A stretch of 64,000 bases of DNA, from assembly GCF_000149955.1 (NCBI RefSeq), contig NC_030997.1, positions 1,782,714 through 1,846,713 of the forward strand, given 5' to 3'. Below the pieces are notes generated by a model that saw only the letters and a list, made by a program, of their open reading frames with translations, ran no database searches and had not been told where the DNA came from. Shown here one piece after another: positions 32,865 to 43,860 of the stretch (the stretch's first letter is position 1; every line of letters begins with the position of its first letter). A program made the position numbers and the translations under genes. The stretch comes from Fusarium oxysporum f. sp. lycopersici 4287. Lineage: Eukaryota > Ascomycota > Sordariomycetes > Hypocreales > Nectriaceae.

Positions 32865-34200
32865 CTAATAATTTGTATGTACAAAATCTCTGCAATCCAC
32901 TGCTACGGTGTCGAAACATTCCACACACAACAGAAAATATCCTTCATCGCATATCGGGCAACCTCTATGCTCCGGGAAACCGAGCAAGTAAGCATCGCAA
33001 AATTCCTTGTGCAAACTAGATTCGATCGATTTTGCTTCATTATCAGTCATGGTCAGCGGCTTAGCAAGTGTGTCAAAATGCAAGATTGGCTAGTCGGATG
33101 GTCTCCGATTCTATTGCAGGAGCAGAAGCAGGAGCTGCAAAATCTGCTCACCAGAAAAGACTTCGACCGAATCTATCTCGACCGTCCACGGCCATATTCT
33201 CATCTGTTGTCAACAATTCTGCCACTTCATAATGGCCATTTACGACAGCAGAAACAAAACGGTTGATCCATGCCAGTCCTTAGAGTTTGGATCAATCCGG
33301 CCGTCGGAAATTGGTGTGCGAACAATAGCTTCATACCCCTGCCTAGAAGCCATGAACAGTGCCATTCACCTAAAATTGTACCTGGATTTGAGAATACTTG
33401 AAAAGCATCTTGGTGGTGTTCTCGGGCCCAATCCTTGCTGCTTTTTGGAACATGGTGAGTTCCTCTGAAGAACGAGCCACGGTGAGCCTTTCTGTTGTCA
33501 CAACTTGGAGGAGATCATTCAAGTGCGTCGGCGCACTCCTGATTCGCTGCCAGACCCAATGGTGACCACACAAAGTTGTTACAATGACCGAGCGAGGCAC
33601 CGTTCTTCACTGATAACTTAACAACCTCGATATAGCCACACTACGCCGCATAGCATAAAGATGTGTACCCGCCGTGTGCCATCACAGGTGAGATATTAAA
33701 TGCCTTTTCGATGACAAATGCGGCCACTTTGAGAAACCCATGTACTGATACTGCATGTAAAGGCGCATCCCAAACGTAGGGGATTGATATCGGCACCTGT
33801 GTCGATGAATGACCGGCACATGCCGAAACGGCCAGGTTGATATGTTAGAACTAACGGCGTCCATGCAGTCGAGGTTGCACCTCCAACGCTCATACCCTTA
33901 TCTAAGAACAACTCAACGATTTCCATAGAATAAAGCATGGCTGCTGTGTCGATCAGCGTAAGGCCACTGGTTCCCTCGACCGTGTGATCTGCCCCATTTC
34001 CTATGAGTAATATGACAGTTTCGGTGTTTTTACGCAAAGATGCATGATGCCACGGTGTATCGCCGTAAGAATCTGGGGTTTACACGAGGTTGCAATCCAT
34101 GGTGATTAAAAACTTCTGGTGCGGCTAACTTTGGTCCGTGCCAGGCATCAAGTCGACCATAATGCATATCTTTTTTGAAGGCTAATGGCAAGATGAAGCC
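32865..34200 (-). pseudogene. Ankyrin-repeat protein with C-terminal zinc-finger-like tail, heavily decayed
   Basis: Reading the minus strand, ankyrin blocks follow each other in changing frames. They start with AFKKDMHYGRLDAWHGPKL and continue with GDTPWHHASLRKNTETVI, DTAAMLYSMEIVELFLDKG and WTPLVLTYQPGRFGMCRSF. These are followed by GGYTSLCYAA-stop-CGYIEVVKLSVKNG, MALFMASRQGYEAIVRTPIS, and NGHYEVAELL with DGRDRFGRSLFW-stop. The end at 32865 is CPICDEGYFLLCVECFDTVA then DCRDFVHTNY, a Cys/His tail of the ZZ/RING-like type that ends many fungal ankyrin proteins. At least four stops and three frameshifts are needed, so it cannot be functional as read. The ancestor was probably a large ankyrin protein, perhaps with an N-terminal NLR part that is gone. 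Confidence 0.7.
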
Positions 34201-36807
34201 TAGCAGTCTAACAGCTTTATTGGAATACGGGGTGATAAAGCATTAGTATGTGAGTTATTGTGGCGTATGAGCCTAATATATTTTTTGGATTGAAATGAGT
34301 TTGTGATGGAGTCCACAGGAAGGGTGATAAGGAGCTGGGTTTGAGGAAATGTGGAAGAATGAATCGGCTGTGATCAAAACTAGCATATAGCCTGAATGGA
34401 CTTGGTCAATTTTGTTTGTTACTATGCTGGCCGAAAAAGGGGGTGAGGGGGGAGGGTTGTAAGGGGCCTGAAAACTTTGCACATAATTATAGCTACTCTA
34501 ATGTTCTTAGTCAATGGAGCGTTCGAGTAATCCCTAAGTTCGGGGAGGTTATTTTCGGCCTTCATCGGCAAACCCGTTAAATAAACGTATCACTACAATC
34601 GCAATCACCTATGTGCATACAAACACCTTCGGCCCTCGCTCGTATGTGAGGTTCTTCGAGAGGCTCTAAGATTAGATAATATAAAGGCAATGCCTAAAGC
34701 AGTGATTTCATGTAGTTCACGATGGGTCACGATGGTATTCTACTAAAAACATGCCGATGGGATGTTCGTCTCACAAAACCATTACCTACTGGCACGGGGG
34801 GCTTGTCAAACTGCTACTTAGCGCTGAGCATGAAGGCTGCACTTAGACAGAAGCTCCACTGTGAGTAGACTCGGATCAGTTATCCATTCAGGCTCGTTAT
34901 GATATTCGTAGCCGTATCGATCTCTTAGGTACAAAAGCGAGGCTGCATTGGGAATGAAGATTGCATGGGCTTACTTAACTTAGAAGTGTTGGAGTCGGAA
35001 GAATATATTTTACGCTTTACCATCGTTGTGTCCTTTCTAACGATTGAGACTCCCTGCGATACAACAGCAGTGTTATGACTGTTTGAGTGATTATTAAACG
35101 CTATGTATAAATCGAATAAGGGCTCTAAAGGAAACGGTAAATAACACAGAACTACCTGAAAGAACTTCATAACAGAGAAGGTATACAGTCTCTAATGTCT
35201 TGGAAGTCACTGTCAATTGCACTACAGTAAGCCCTTGACAAACGTTTCTTCGGGTTGGCTACATAAATAGTCACTAAAAACGCTGAAGATTCGTTCACGG
35301 ATGAATTTAAAAAAGCATGATGAAGATAATATTGAGGGTAACTCTCGACCTACGCCTCTCTATCAGATAACTCGGTGGTTCATATTACTGTAAGTAGACC
35401 ACTCAAACCAGCAAGCCGGGGCTGGGTTGATTCTCGATCTGCCTCGCGCAATCATAAAGGGATCATGGTGCTGTAATAGAAGCCATGTGCGTTTGCGTCT
35501 GACAAGCGCCCTCAGCTGGCTCACAACCTTCTACCACGATTATCCTCAGCTTCTTGATCAGGAACAAAGTACCCTTCTTATACCTTGCTCCTCTCTTTCG
35601 TCGAATTGGGACAGTTGACGCTGTCGCAGTCGACGTGGAGTTGAGGGTCATGTCATTTGCGACAATCAATTAGTTGGTAGGAAACTAGGTATTATATATT
35701 ACAAGTGGGGTATATTGGCGAGAAAGAGACATATAGGAATAGACTATCGTAGATCATAAAGGCAGTCATCGTCGAATCAAACCTATCGGTTGCTCTTCCC
35801 CCTTTGTTGTTGGACGCCAACGCGTTTGGATGAACACACCCTGGCTGGCCGCCAGTTTGATATCACTGCAGTTTCAATCTTTTTCGAACGACTTTCGACG
35901 TGGATTGCGAGCTGGGTTTGAACGGGAGCGCTTAGAACAGGATAATCATTGGGCGCATGGGGGTATCGGCTATAGGGGGGCTATTGCAAAACCCTGGGCA
36001 TTTCCATTTGGGCTTAGTGGCTCCACGTCTCAGTCATCCCACTTTGGGATCGTTTAAAAGATGTACTAGCTGCGGGTTCGGGCCGTAGCCTTAAGCTGGT
36101 AGGGATTGTCACAACCATGTTGGATGAACAGTGAAGATACTACTGGCTAATCTAATTGCCTAGTTATTTGGACATAATGGTGTAGGCTTATGAAATTTCG
36201 GTGTTTCTTAGAGATTTTCTGAGTAATGAAGTTAGGCTTCTTTGGCCCCCAAATTTTGTGGCTTATGCACTTTACCAATCGCGTTATTGGACCAAGGCTG
36301 TTGTTTGTGCCATATTTAGAGCCGGTTAAGCGAGAGCGATCGCTGGACCATCGTACACCGACTCTTGATTGGTTGGGCGACATAACAGCTGTTGGTTCTG
36401 AGCTTGTCAACGGCCAAGTGGCTTGAGGTTGGGTGAGCGGATGTAGATCTATGCTATTTTCGGCTTGCTCTACGCCCTCGAGATCACACGCTTTCCCTTA
36501 ACCGCTAGCGGCAGCTTCAGCCACCAAGGAGGACAGGGATACAGCTCGGGGCTTAGGCAGTCCCAGTAAGCCCAAGCCTTAGGCCCCCCTGTTATCACCT
36601 GGAGCTCGCTTTCTGGTTGGCTGGTCACTGATCTGTTCATCCTAGGATAAGCGAGACTCGTAGGATTCTGGTCTTTAGCTGCTGAGATAGACGAAACAGG
36701 GTCGAGGTACAAATAGTCTTGACATATCGACCATCGTTTCCCCTCAGGAAACTTCATTCTTACCCTCATCTGTATAGCAAAGCGTGCCTTTCGTCTCTCA
36801 AGACAGC
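34201..36807. other. Long intergenic stretch, no supported gene
   Basis: About 2.6 kb. Short frames at 34925-35170 (minus, starting MKFFQVVLCYLPF) and 35463-35669 (minus) are not convincing. The right 100 bp is the leader of the membrane-protein gene at 36808. Confidence 0.35.
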
Positions 36808-38683
36808 ATGGTCGAATGGCGTTTCAGAATCATCGGCAGTATCACGACCGAAAAAGAGCTGCTCGGTACCAGCATCCCACCAGAATGGCAGATGTGGGAG
36901 GAAGCCTACTTCAAACGCGTGTCCGAAACACTTGCAGACTCCAATCACACCGCAACGCTGATTAACGATGGATGCGACAACGGAGACTCAGAACAGCTGA
37001 ACTGCACCAAAACATGCGGCAGCGCTGAGTATATGTTCAAGTCCCCACAGAACCTATGGAACTGCATGACTCTCTCGACTGTGGCTATGAAGGTGGTTCC
37101 AGAGCCAACTAACGACACGGTTAACCGTGAGAGTGAGAGTGAAATGAAGGACAAGTTCCATTTCGAATCGTTACGCGACTTTCGATACCCCTTTGGAAAG
37201 GTCCGTAAATGCTTGTGGCAATCCTGTTCTGATTCCAAATACGGGGCATGTACGCCAGGTCTTGTCGACTATCAATGCGACCTTATTAACCAGTTCACGG
37301 TTGAAAAGTTTGGCACCGTTCTTTCAACAAGCTACTGTAGAAATGCAGATCCGGGCATCGACTCTGACTTGGTGGGACAAGGAGTGAGTAACTGAACATT
37401 TCCTACACCACAATCGCAGTTTCCGACAAATGCTCTAACAATACATGGATCGATAGGTACTTATAGCGTACATCATCCAGCACTTTCTCGTCTTATTCTT
37501 TGGACTTTCTTTTGGCTTGACGTGTAGATGGACAAGAACGAACGTCTGGGGGCGCGTGGGAGTAATTTGGAGCAAAGGTAGCTCCTCAGCTTCTGACACT
37601 AGGAGCCAAAAAGCTCATGGGCTACCTAAGTGGCTCACCCGAATTCGCAGCCAGTTTCCCAGTGCGATAATATCGACCTTAGTCGACCTTCAAGAAGCGC
37701 AGGCTTTGTTCACGGCAACCATCTCCGTTGCCGCAATTATTGCCTTCCACGGCTACCTGGGCTTGGCCAGCATTGTTTCCATATCTTCCTACGTCCTTAA
37801 CAATGAGATCGCTCTTGGAGTGATGATCATCGGCATGAGCCCCCTCTTCTTGCTACAACTTAGTCTTGATGCGTCAGGCAATGCATCCATGTATACACTC
37901 ATCTTCGTTTTTCTCAACTGGCTTTTGATCCTGCTCAAATGGATTCTTCAAAAGGCGCAGGGAGCTTCTAAGTTCGAAGCGCATCTTAAGGACTTGTCAT
38001 CAGTACCAGCATGCGGCGACAATCCCGGTGCCATGTCATACTGCATGAACTATGGGATAACGACAGGTCTTGGTTACACCAAACAAAGTTTCATTTTAGG
38101 CCATGTGCTAATTGCCCTACTTGCGGTATACTGGACACTAAGATATCTAGTCGCTCTGGGCAGTGATTCGGTAGTGTACTATTCCAGAGACACTGGCTCA
38201 TTGTGGGAACGCACCAAGCCGGGCGCCATTCGCCTGGCGCAAAGCCTCGATAGCTTCTTCGTCTTTGAGATCTTGGTTGCTCTGATGGTAGTCTTATCCG
38301 TCGTGGCAACGACTTTGGGTCTTACTGACTTATTCGTGCTTCACCAAAAATTGCACATTCTATACACGCCTCAAGGTGGACTGCCCTGGTCGTTCGGACA
38401 GCTCACTGCAGTGGCAGTTTGGTTTCCAGTAGTCTTTAAATTCCTTTACTACTGTGAGTTTTTCTCGCCCATAACTTCGTTCGCGTGTGCATGTGCTGAC
38501 TTGCCCTAAATAGGCGGAGTGGAAGACGGAGTCCAGGCGCGCATCGACAAGGACGAATATGTCGTGTCGCGCCGCGAAACTGCCATTTCAGAATTTCAGG
38601 ATTCCAAAGAACCTACGTCAGAGGGTGACCGCTTAATTGAGCCCGTCAGCGCAAGTGAGACCACGTCTGGGCTTGAGCGCTGA
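36808..38683 (+). CDS. Polytopic membrane protein with Cys-rich N-terminal domain, unknown function
   Basis: Three exons (36808-37383, 37457-38453, 38514-38683) joined by introns 37384-37456 (GTGAGT to CGATAG, with GCTCTAACA) and 38454-38513 (GTGAGT to AAATAG) give 580 residues. The first 190 residues are hydrophilic with many cysteines (CDNGDSEQLNCTKTCGSAEY, and CLWQSCSDSKYGACTPG) and N-glycosylation sites, so probably extracellular. About seven hydrophobic helices follow, such as VLIAYIIQHFLVLFFGLSF, TATISVAAIIAFHGYLGLA, TLIFVFLNWLLILLKWIL and LTAVAVWFPVVFKFLYYC. The last 55 residues are a cytosolic acidic tail. No signal peptide is seen, although the N-domain looks extracellular, so a 5' exon may be missing or the first helix may act as a reverse anchor. 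A GTG in the same frame at 36784 is not a likely start. Confidence 0.8.
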
Positions 38684-40414
38684 TGTGGAAACTCGGTGAG
38701 GCATGCTTACTTCGACTTGAAATCTGAATATCTTACAATTATTGAAAATAAATTTGCGCTGTTCTCGTTTAGACAATGTGGCGGTTCAAGGCCAAGCTGA
38801 AATTCCACACTAGCAAATAACCATTGGTTCCTGTGTTTAGTATACCTCTTTAGCGCATTATCGGGAGTGTCCCATTATGCCGTTCGGAGAATTAAGACAT
38901 TAAGAAGAGTCAAGAACTCAATAGTAGGACTAGTGTTTTAATAGCTATATAGTTATATAGGAGGCATAGAGTTGTGGCTAAAGGGCTTAGATTATTGAGT
39001 ATATGAGCGACTAATTATAGAATCGTTAGGTAAGTAAGCTGCAGGTATCGACGCTTTATAAAGTCAGTGCTGCATCTAGCAATAGTAAACGAAGTCTAAT
39101 AATACGAGCATCTCCATTCCCTTGCTTTATGACAATTTCTAGGCCTTAAAGATAAAGCTTTGGGCTTAGATAAAGATATTTACCTGTCCCATTAATTATC
39201 AACTACTATCTGCCTCTTACCTAAAAGAAAAAAGGAAAGTATTCTATAATGAATAAAAACATATATTTACTTTATTATATATATCTACATACTATTTAGA
39301 GATATAATATTAAACCTAAATCTCCTAAATCTTTTAATTAATATTATAACTTACCATGATATAGCTAGCTAGTAGTTATATATATACCTTAGTAGTAAAT
39401 TAGTTATTAACTCTATTAGAAATAATTATAGCTATTAATATTTATTATATATTATAATCTATTTATAACCTTAACTTAGAGGATAATAAGACTTTGAGAT
39501 ATATTTTAGATTCTAATATAAATTATTCATCTTAATTTATTAACGTACTATTTATTTTCTTTATTAAATAGCTTGTAAGTTCCCCTTGCAGATTCTGGAT
39601 TACCTACTCCTATTTTATCAGAGCTATAATAGCACCACTCTATCACTTCCTGTCAAGTATAGGCCGATCTTGCGGAGATCTGCGTACCCTATCTGAACTT
39701 CTTTAACTCAAGCTTTACCTTCCCGACAGATCCAGACGACCACTGTTACGTTTTTTAGAATACACGTCCATTAATTGGGGCGCTCACTTCCGCAACGCTG
39801 ATTTCATCGACGATGCTACTATAATAACTTTCGCTCTGTTAAAGAGGCCGAGCCCACCATCTTCATACTCATTGGCTGCAATACCTAAGCAGCCATCTTT
39901 AATAAGTCCATAACCACCCTTAACATCAATAACAATTCTCACAGCCAGTCTTTATCCATTAGTACAAGTGCATTTGAGCCCAGACATATGTACTTAGTTT
40001 TATATAAGCAATATAACAGGCCAAAAACAGGTAGGCGGCCCAGATTTAGTCTCTTGCAGGGAGCGCTGACCAGGTATATAATCCGAAAGATAGGCCTGCG
40101 CAGACACCTCAGTCCAAGCTCAGTACCAACTCAGCCTAGAGCGATAAGAAACCAGCTCTGGGAATGGAAATGGACTCTGGCGTGGTTAAGTTTCACCTCC
40201 GAGTTCTTTCATATTAAAATTAATAAAGTTTTTAATATATATCTAATACTACAAGAAGTAATTTTATTTTCTATTTTAATTGCTTGAAAGACCGATACTA
40301 ACTCAGTTGACCACTATCTAGCCTTTGAATATATATAGATAAGAAATTTAGACCTTGAATAGTATTGACATTACTCAACACCATGAGAAGCAGCTTATCC
40401 AGTGTTGTCCAGTA
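38684..40414. other. AT-rich island, probably RIP-decayed repeat
   Basis: Positions about 38880-39590 become increasingly A/T with long TATATA and TTAATA runs and no coding frame; 39230-39560 is almost pure A/T. The sequence returns to mixed composition at 39590-40300 without a supported gene. This is what old RIP-mutated transposons look like in such genomes. Confidence 0.6.
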
Positions 40415-41468
40415 TTACAAGGGGATCTGGTCTGAAGAAAGAGAGGAATGTTTGTCGATACGGAATGCGGCGAAAGGAGGAAAGTAATACGAGGGATAGA
40501 ACACGGTGAGGAGCAAAGTGGCAAGTGCCATCATCCTGCGATATAGGTAAGCCTTGCATACGAATTACGACATCACGTAGCATCATGACTTACATTCCGT
40601 CTAGTATAAGGAACTCTTTCTCGATACGCATGAGAGAATTTCCCCAACCACCGGCCAGTTCCGGTATTCTGTAAATACAGCGGATGAGGACGAAGAAATA
40701 TGCAGCAATGAGAACCACGGCGAAGGCCTTGAGTTTCGGGCGCGATACTGTTCCGTTGGCCTTGCTTTCATCGTAAGGGCTTCTGCTCTGAGGCTGTTGC
40801 TTCCCTCTTTTGTTTGTTTGGTGTCGGAAGATGTAGATAGCAAGCAAAGCACCACAAATGCCCATCGTGACGACCTGGAAAACAATACCAGCGACCATTA
40901 TGTGATTGCCGAGCTGAGCAATACTGTTTTTGCCACCACCCGTCCCAGCAGACGCGACACCGCCACCAATAGCTTGAAGGACAATCGATCCAACATCGCA
41001 ACCGACGAATAGCCAGGGGTAAAGAGTAGGTCTGAGAGGAGAATATTGTGGCCCACAGTATATGATAAAATGCTTCAAGGTGAGATAAATAGACGCGGCG
41101 ATAAAGCAGGGCCCAACAATAAGGAAAAGCATTTGTATAATGAAGCCACCTGATGACCAAGGATTTTTATGCATGATCAAGCGGCCAATATATCCAAGTA
41201 CTTCAAACAAAGTGCCAGTAGAGAGGGCTAAGGTGTAAGACCATGTCTTGTTGCGTTTTCCAAGATAGAGCTGGGCGATGAATAGGAATAGGAAGAATAT
41301 AAGAAAGAAGGTATTGCCGCCAAGGTTGGGATAATAACCATATGTTGTAAGCTCTACAGGACACTCAGGCGTAATCTGAGTGCAATTGGAAGTGTCGGTA
41401 GTAGCCCGTGCCAAGACATAGGCTGCGTGATTGGTGGGGTTGATAATCGTTGGAGCTTTTAACGACAT
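40415..41468 (-). CDS. RTA1-family membrane exporter
   Basis: RTA1-like lipid-translocating exporter (PF04479), a seven-helix plasma-membrane family linked in yeast to sphingoid-base export and resistance to 7-aminocholesterol. Exons 40594-41468 and 40415-40535 with a 58-nt intron (GTAAGT to TCGCAG) give 331 residues. Family blocks seen: TYGYYPNLGGNTFFLIFFLF at the first helix, EVLGYIGRLIMH, IQMLFLIVGPCFIAASIYLT, FVGCDVGSIVLQAIGGGVAS, and FFVLIRCIYRIPELAGGWG. After splicing, the end of exon 1 and exon 2 give EFLILDGMMALATLLLTVF, which closes the last helix. It is divergent from a UPC2-like regulator at 41970. Confidence 0.93.
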
Positions 41469-41969
41469 GGTGTATACTTGACCTTGATGTATGAAGGGAT
41501 ATCACAAGGAAAAAATAAAAATAAAGACTGTGAAAATTGTTTAAGCTATAGATTAACAAGAGGAGTTAACTTTGAAGAGAGAGCCTGTATCTATAATATA
41601 TGCAATCTGCTGGAAGAAGGATTTGAATACGTCCTCGTTAAGTGGGCCTCACTTGTAAGTCTCGTACTTTAAGCGAGCATAACTCGTAGCCCCACACAGA
41701 CGCGGCAGTGTTGGATCACAGATCTAAATCTTATGAGACCTAAGAGAGCCTTTATCGATAAGGCGCGCCAAAGATGCTACCCACAAATACTAGGCCATAT
41801 AACCAATCGGAAGATCGTGCCAGCTCCTGAAACTCCCCAACTCATCTTAAAACAAGGCCGCCCGGAATGCTCGGGCCTGCATAAGCCCTAGCCAATACAA
41901 TTAAAACCTTGCTGTTCTTGGATTTTACAAACCTCCTTCTATCGCTGCTTTTCTATATACGACAATCCA
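41469..41969. promoter_or_regulatory. Divergent promoter region (RTA1 / UPC2-like regulator)
   Basis: 501 bp between divergent starts. No sterol-response-like element was identified with confidence by reading. Confidence 0.45.
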
Positions 41970-43412
41970 ATGTCGAGACGGACACATCCAAAAACCCGAA
42001 CGGGGTGTCAGCAATGCAAACGCCGAAGAGTAAAGGTTACTAAATCCGGTATCCACCACTTAGTGTGTCTTTGATGCTGACAGACTCCTGTAGTGTGATG
42101 AAAGACGCCCTTCATGCTTCAACTGTACACGTTATAATGCTCAGTGTAGCTTCTCATACCCCGATCTATCAGCATGCCCAACCTGTGGACAAAGCAGAAA
42201 ACACTCAAAATTGCTTACCAATAGTCCAAGAAGCGATGCAAAGGCCTCGCAATACAAAATTAGTCCCGAGAATCATGAGGTGACTCTAAATCTCGACTAT
42301 GGCAATCAGCATGCTTCACGGGACCAAATTGATGCAGCTTACAATACAACCGACATCGCAATCGGCACCAGCTCTTTACCAACAGTAGATCAATCCTTTG
42401 ACGCCGCGCTGGCAGATTTGCGACATCACGACTTCGAGCTGATGCACCATTATTTCACTGCTGCATACTTAACCATGGGACTTCAAGATGAATTGCGCAT
42501 TGTGTGGAAAAATGCTATACCCCAACAAGGTTACGATCATCCCTTCGTTATGCACGGCATTATGGCCATATCTGCTTTGCACAAGGCCTACCTACTATAC
42601 GATAAAGCTGATACGTATTTGACGCTCTCTGCGTATCATTATACGCGTGGGCAAGCCGAGTTCAGGAGAAATCTACTAGCAGTTACGGAGGGCAATTGCA
42701 GGCCAGTCTTCTGTTTTTCACTGATTCTCATCGTGTACATGTGTGCCGCACCTGTCACACGGTCTCCGAGACATATTATAGAGGATCCCATCCAGACAAC
42801 CCTGGAACTGTTCCTTGTGTGCCGAGGTTTGCGGGCGGTCACTGAGCCGTATTATGACCGAGCCCTCAAGTCGGATCTCTACCCACTTGTCAGGACATCG
42901 TGGCTCACTGGGGATGACGATCCTCTTAAAATCCCGTCTGTCTTCCTCTCGATACCCATGTATGTATAGAGCATAAGTGTTAATCCATGCTTAGGACATT
43001 TTCGCTTCAGAACTCACCGCTACCAACCGATACGTTCGAAGCAATTGACCGTCTTAGGGACTACCTATGCAATCAGGTGGATTTGATTCATCTCAAGGAA
43101 GCCGAAGAAGCCGTTGATTACTTACGGGCGACAGCTGTGCATGTTGCGATGGCGGGTATTAACGTGGAACTGGGGAATGTGGTTAACTGGCCACTCAATC
43201 TCTCAGATACCTTTATGTCTGATATAAAACAGTTTAGGCCGCACGCATTGTTGATCCTCGCTTACTTCGCGCCTATTTTAGGCATGGCGGATCGTAGCTT
43301 CTGGTTTCTCCATGGCTGGAGTAAATATCTCCTTGCTGATATCGAACGGCATTTAAATAATCTCCCAGAATTAATACGATACTTGGAATGGCCAAAAGCC
43401 CACGTTAGATAA
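41970..43412 (+). CDS. Zn2Cys6 transcription factor, UPC2-like
   Basis: Nuclear regulator. Exon 1 (41970-42035) and exon 2 (from 42094) together encode the cluster, with cysteines at residues 13, 16, 23, 30, 33 and 40; the intron (42036-42093) splits it between VK and CDE. Exon 2 runs to 42959. An unusually short 35-nt intron (42960-42994, GTATGT to GCTTAG) restores the frame into exon 3 (42995-43412), total 449 residues. The regulatory part has HHYFTAAYLTMGLQDE and HPFVMHGIMAISALHKAYL, and near the end RPHALLILAYFAPILGMADR with WFLHGWSKYLLADIERHL. These are the signatures of the sterol-uptake-control (UPC2-like) group. The gene is divergent from the RTA1 exporter, which hints that it controls it; this is inference. 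Confidence 0.87.
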
Positions 43413-43578
43413 ATATGTTGGATTTGGTAAATATTAGTATTAGATAATTAGGTTACTGTATCACTGCCCATTTTACTTATAAGGTTGCACTGGAAGTGTT
43501 TTAACCAATCATGCTACTACTGACTCAATGCCCACTATCTAACATTCTCTTTCCAGCTTTGTCTGGGTTGTGCGTCCC

Positions 43579-43860
43579 TTAGCAGTTCTGCTGGCAGACC
43601 TTGGAGGCAGTGGCAAAGCAAGTGGCTTGGCCAGCACCAATAGGGCATGCGCGGTGTCGACCAGCAAGGCAAGCATTGTAGTTAGCGTAGCCAAGACAGC
43701 CGCCACGGGCCTCAAGGTTCTGAGTGTCGCCCTTGTCAGCGATGGGGTTGGTAGAGGCGAAGGTGGACAAGGCCATGACAGCGACGAAGAGCTTCTGTTT
43801 CACATGTCAGTGTTCGAAGATTTCGATGTAGAGTGTAGTACCTACAGTGAGAGAATACAT
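43579..43860 (-). CDS. Small secreted cysteine-rich protein (76 residues)
   Basis: Exon 1 (43846-43860) encodes only MYSLT; a 51-nt intron (43795-43845, GTAGGT to AACAG) joins it to exon 2 (43579-43794). The spliced N-terminus MYSLTKLFVAVMALSTFAST is a good signal peptide; a pro-segment ending EAR could be Kex2-processed. The mature part has six cysteines (GGC, NAC, RAC, ATC, KVC, QNC), enough for three disulfides. A TATAAATA on the coding strand (43933-43940) lies about 75 bp upstream. Small secreted cysteine-rich proteins of this kind are effectors or antimicrobials; I cannot assign a family. Confidence 0.75.
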
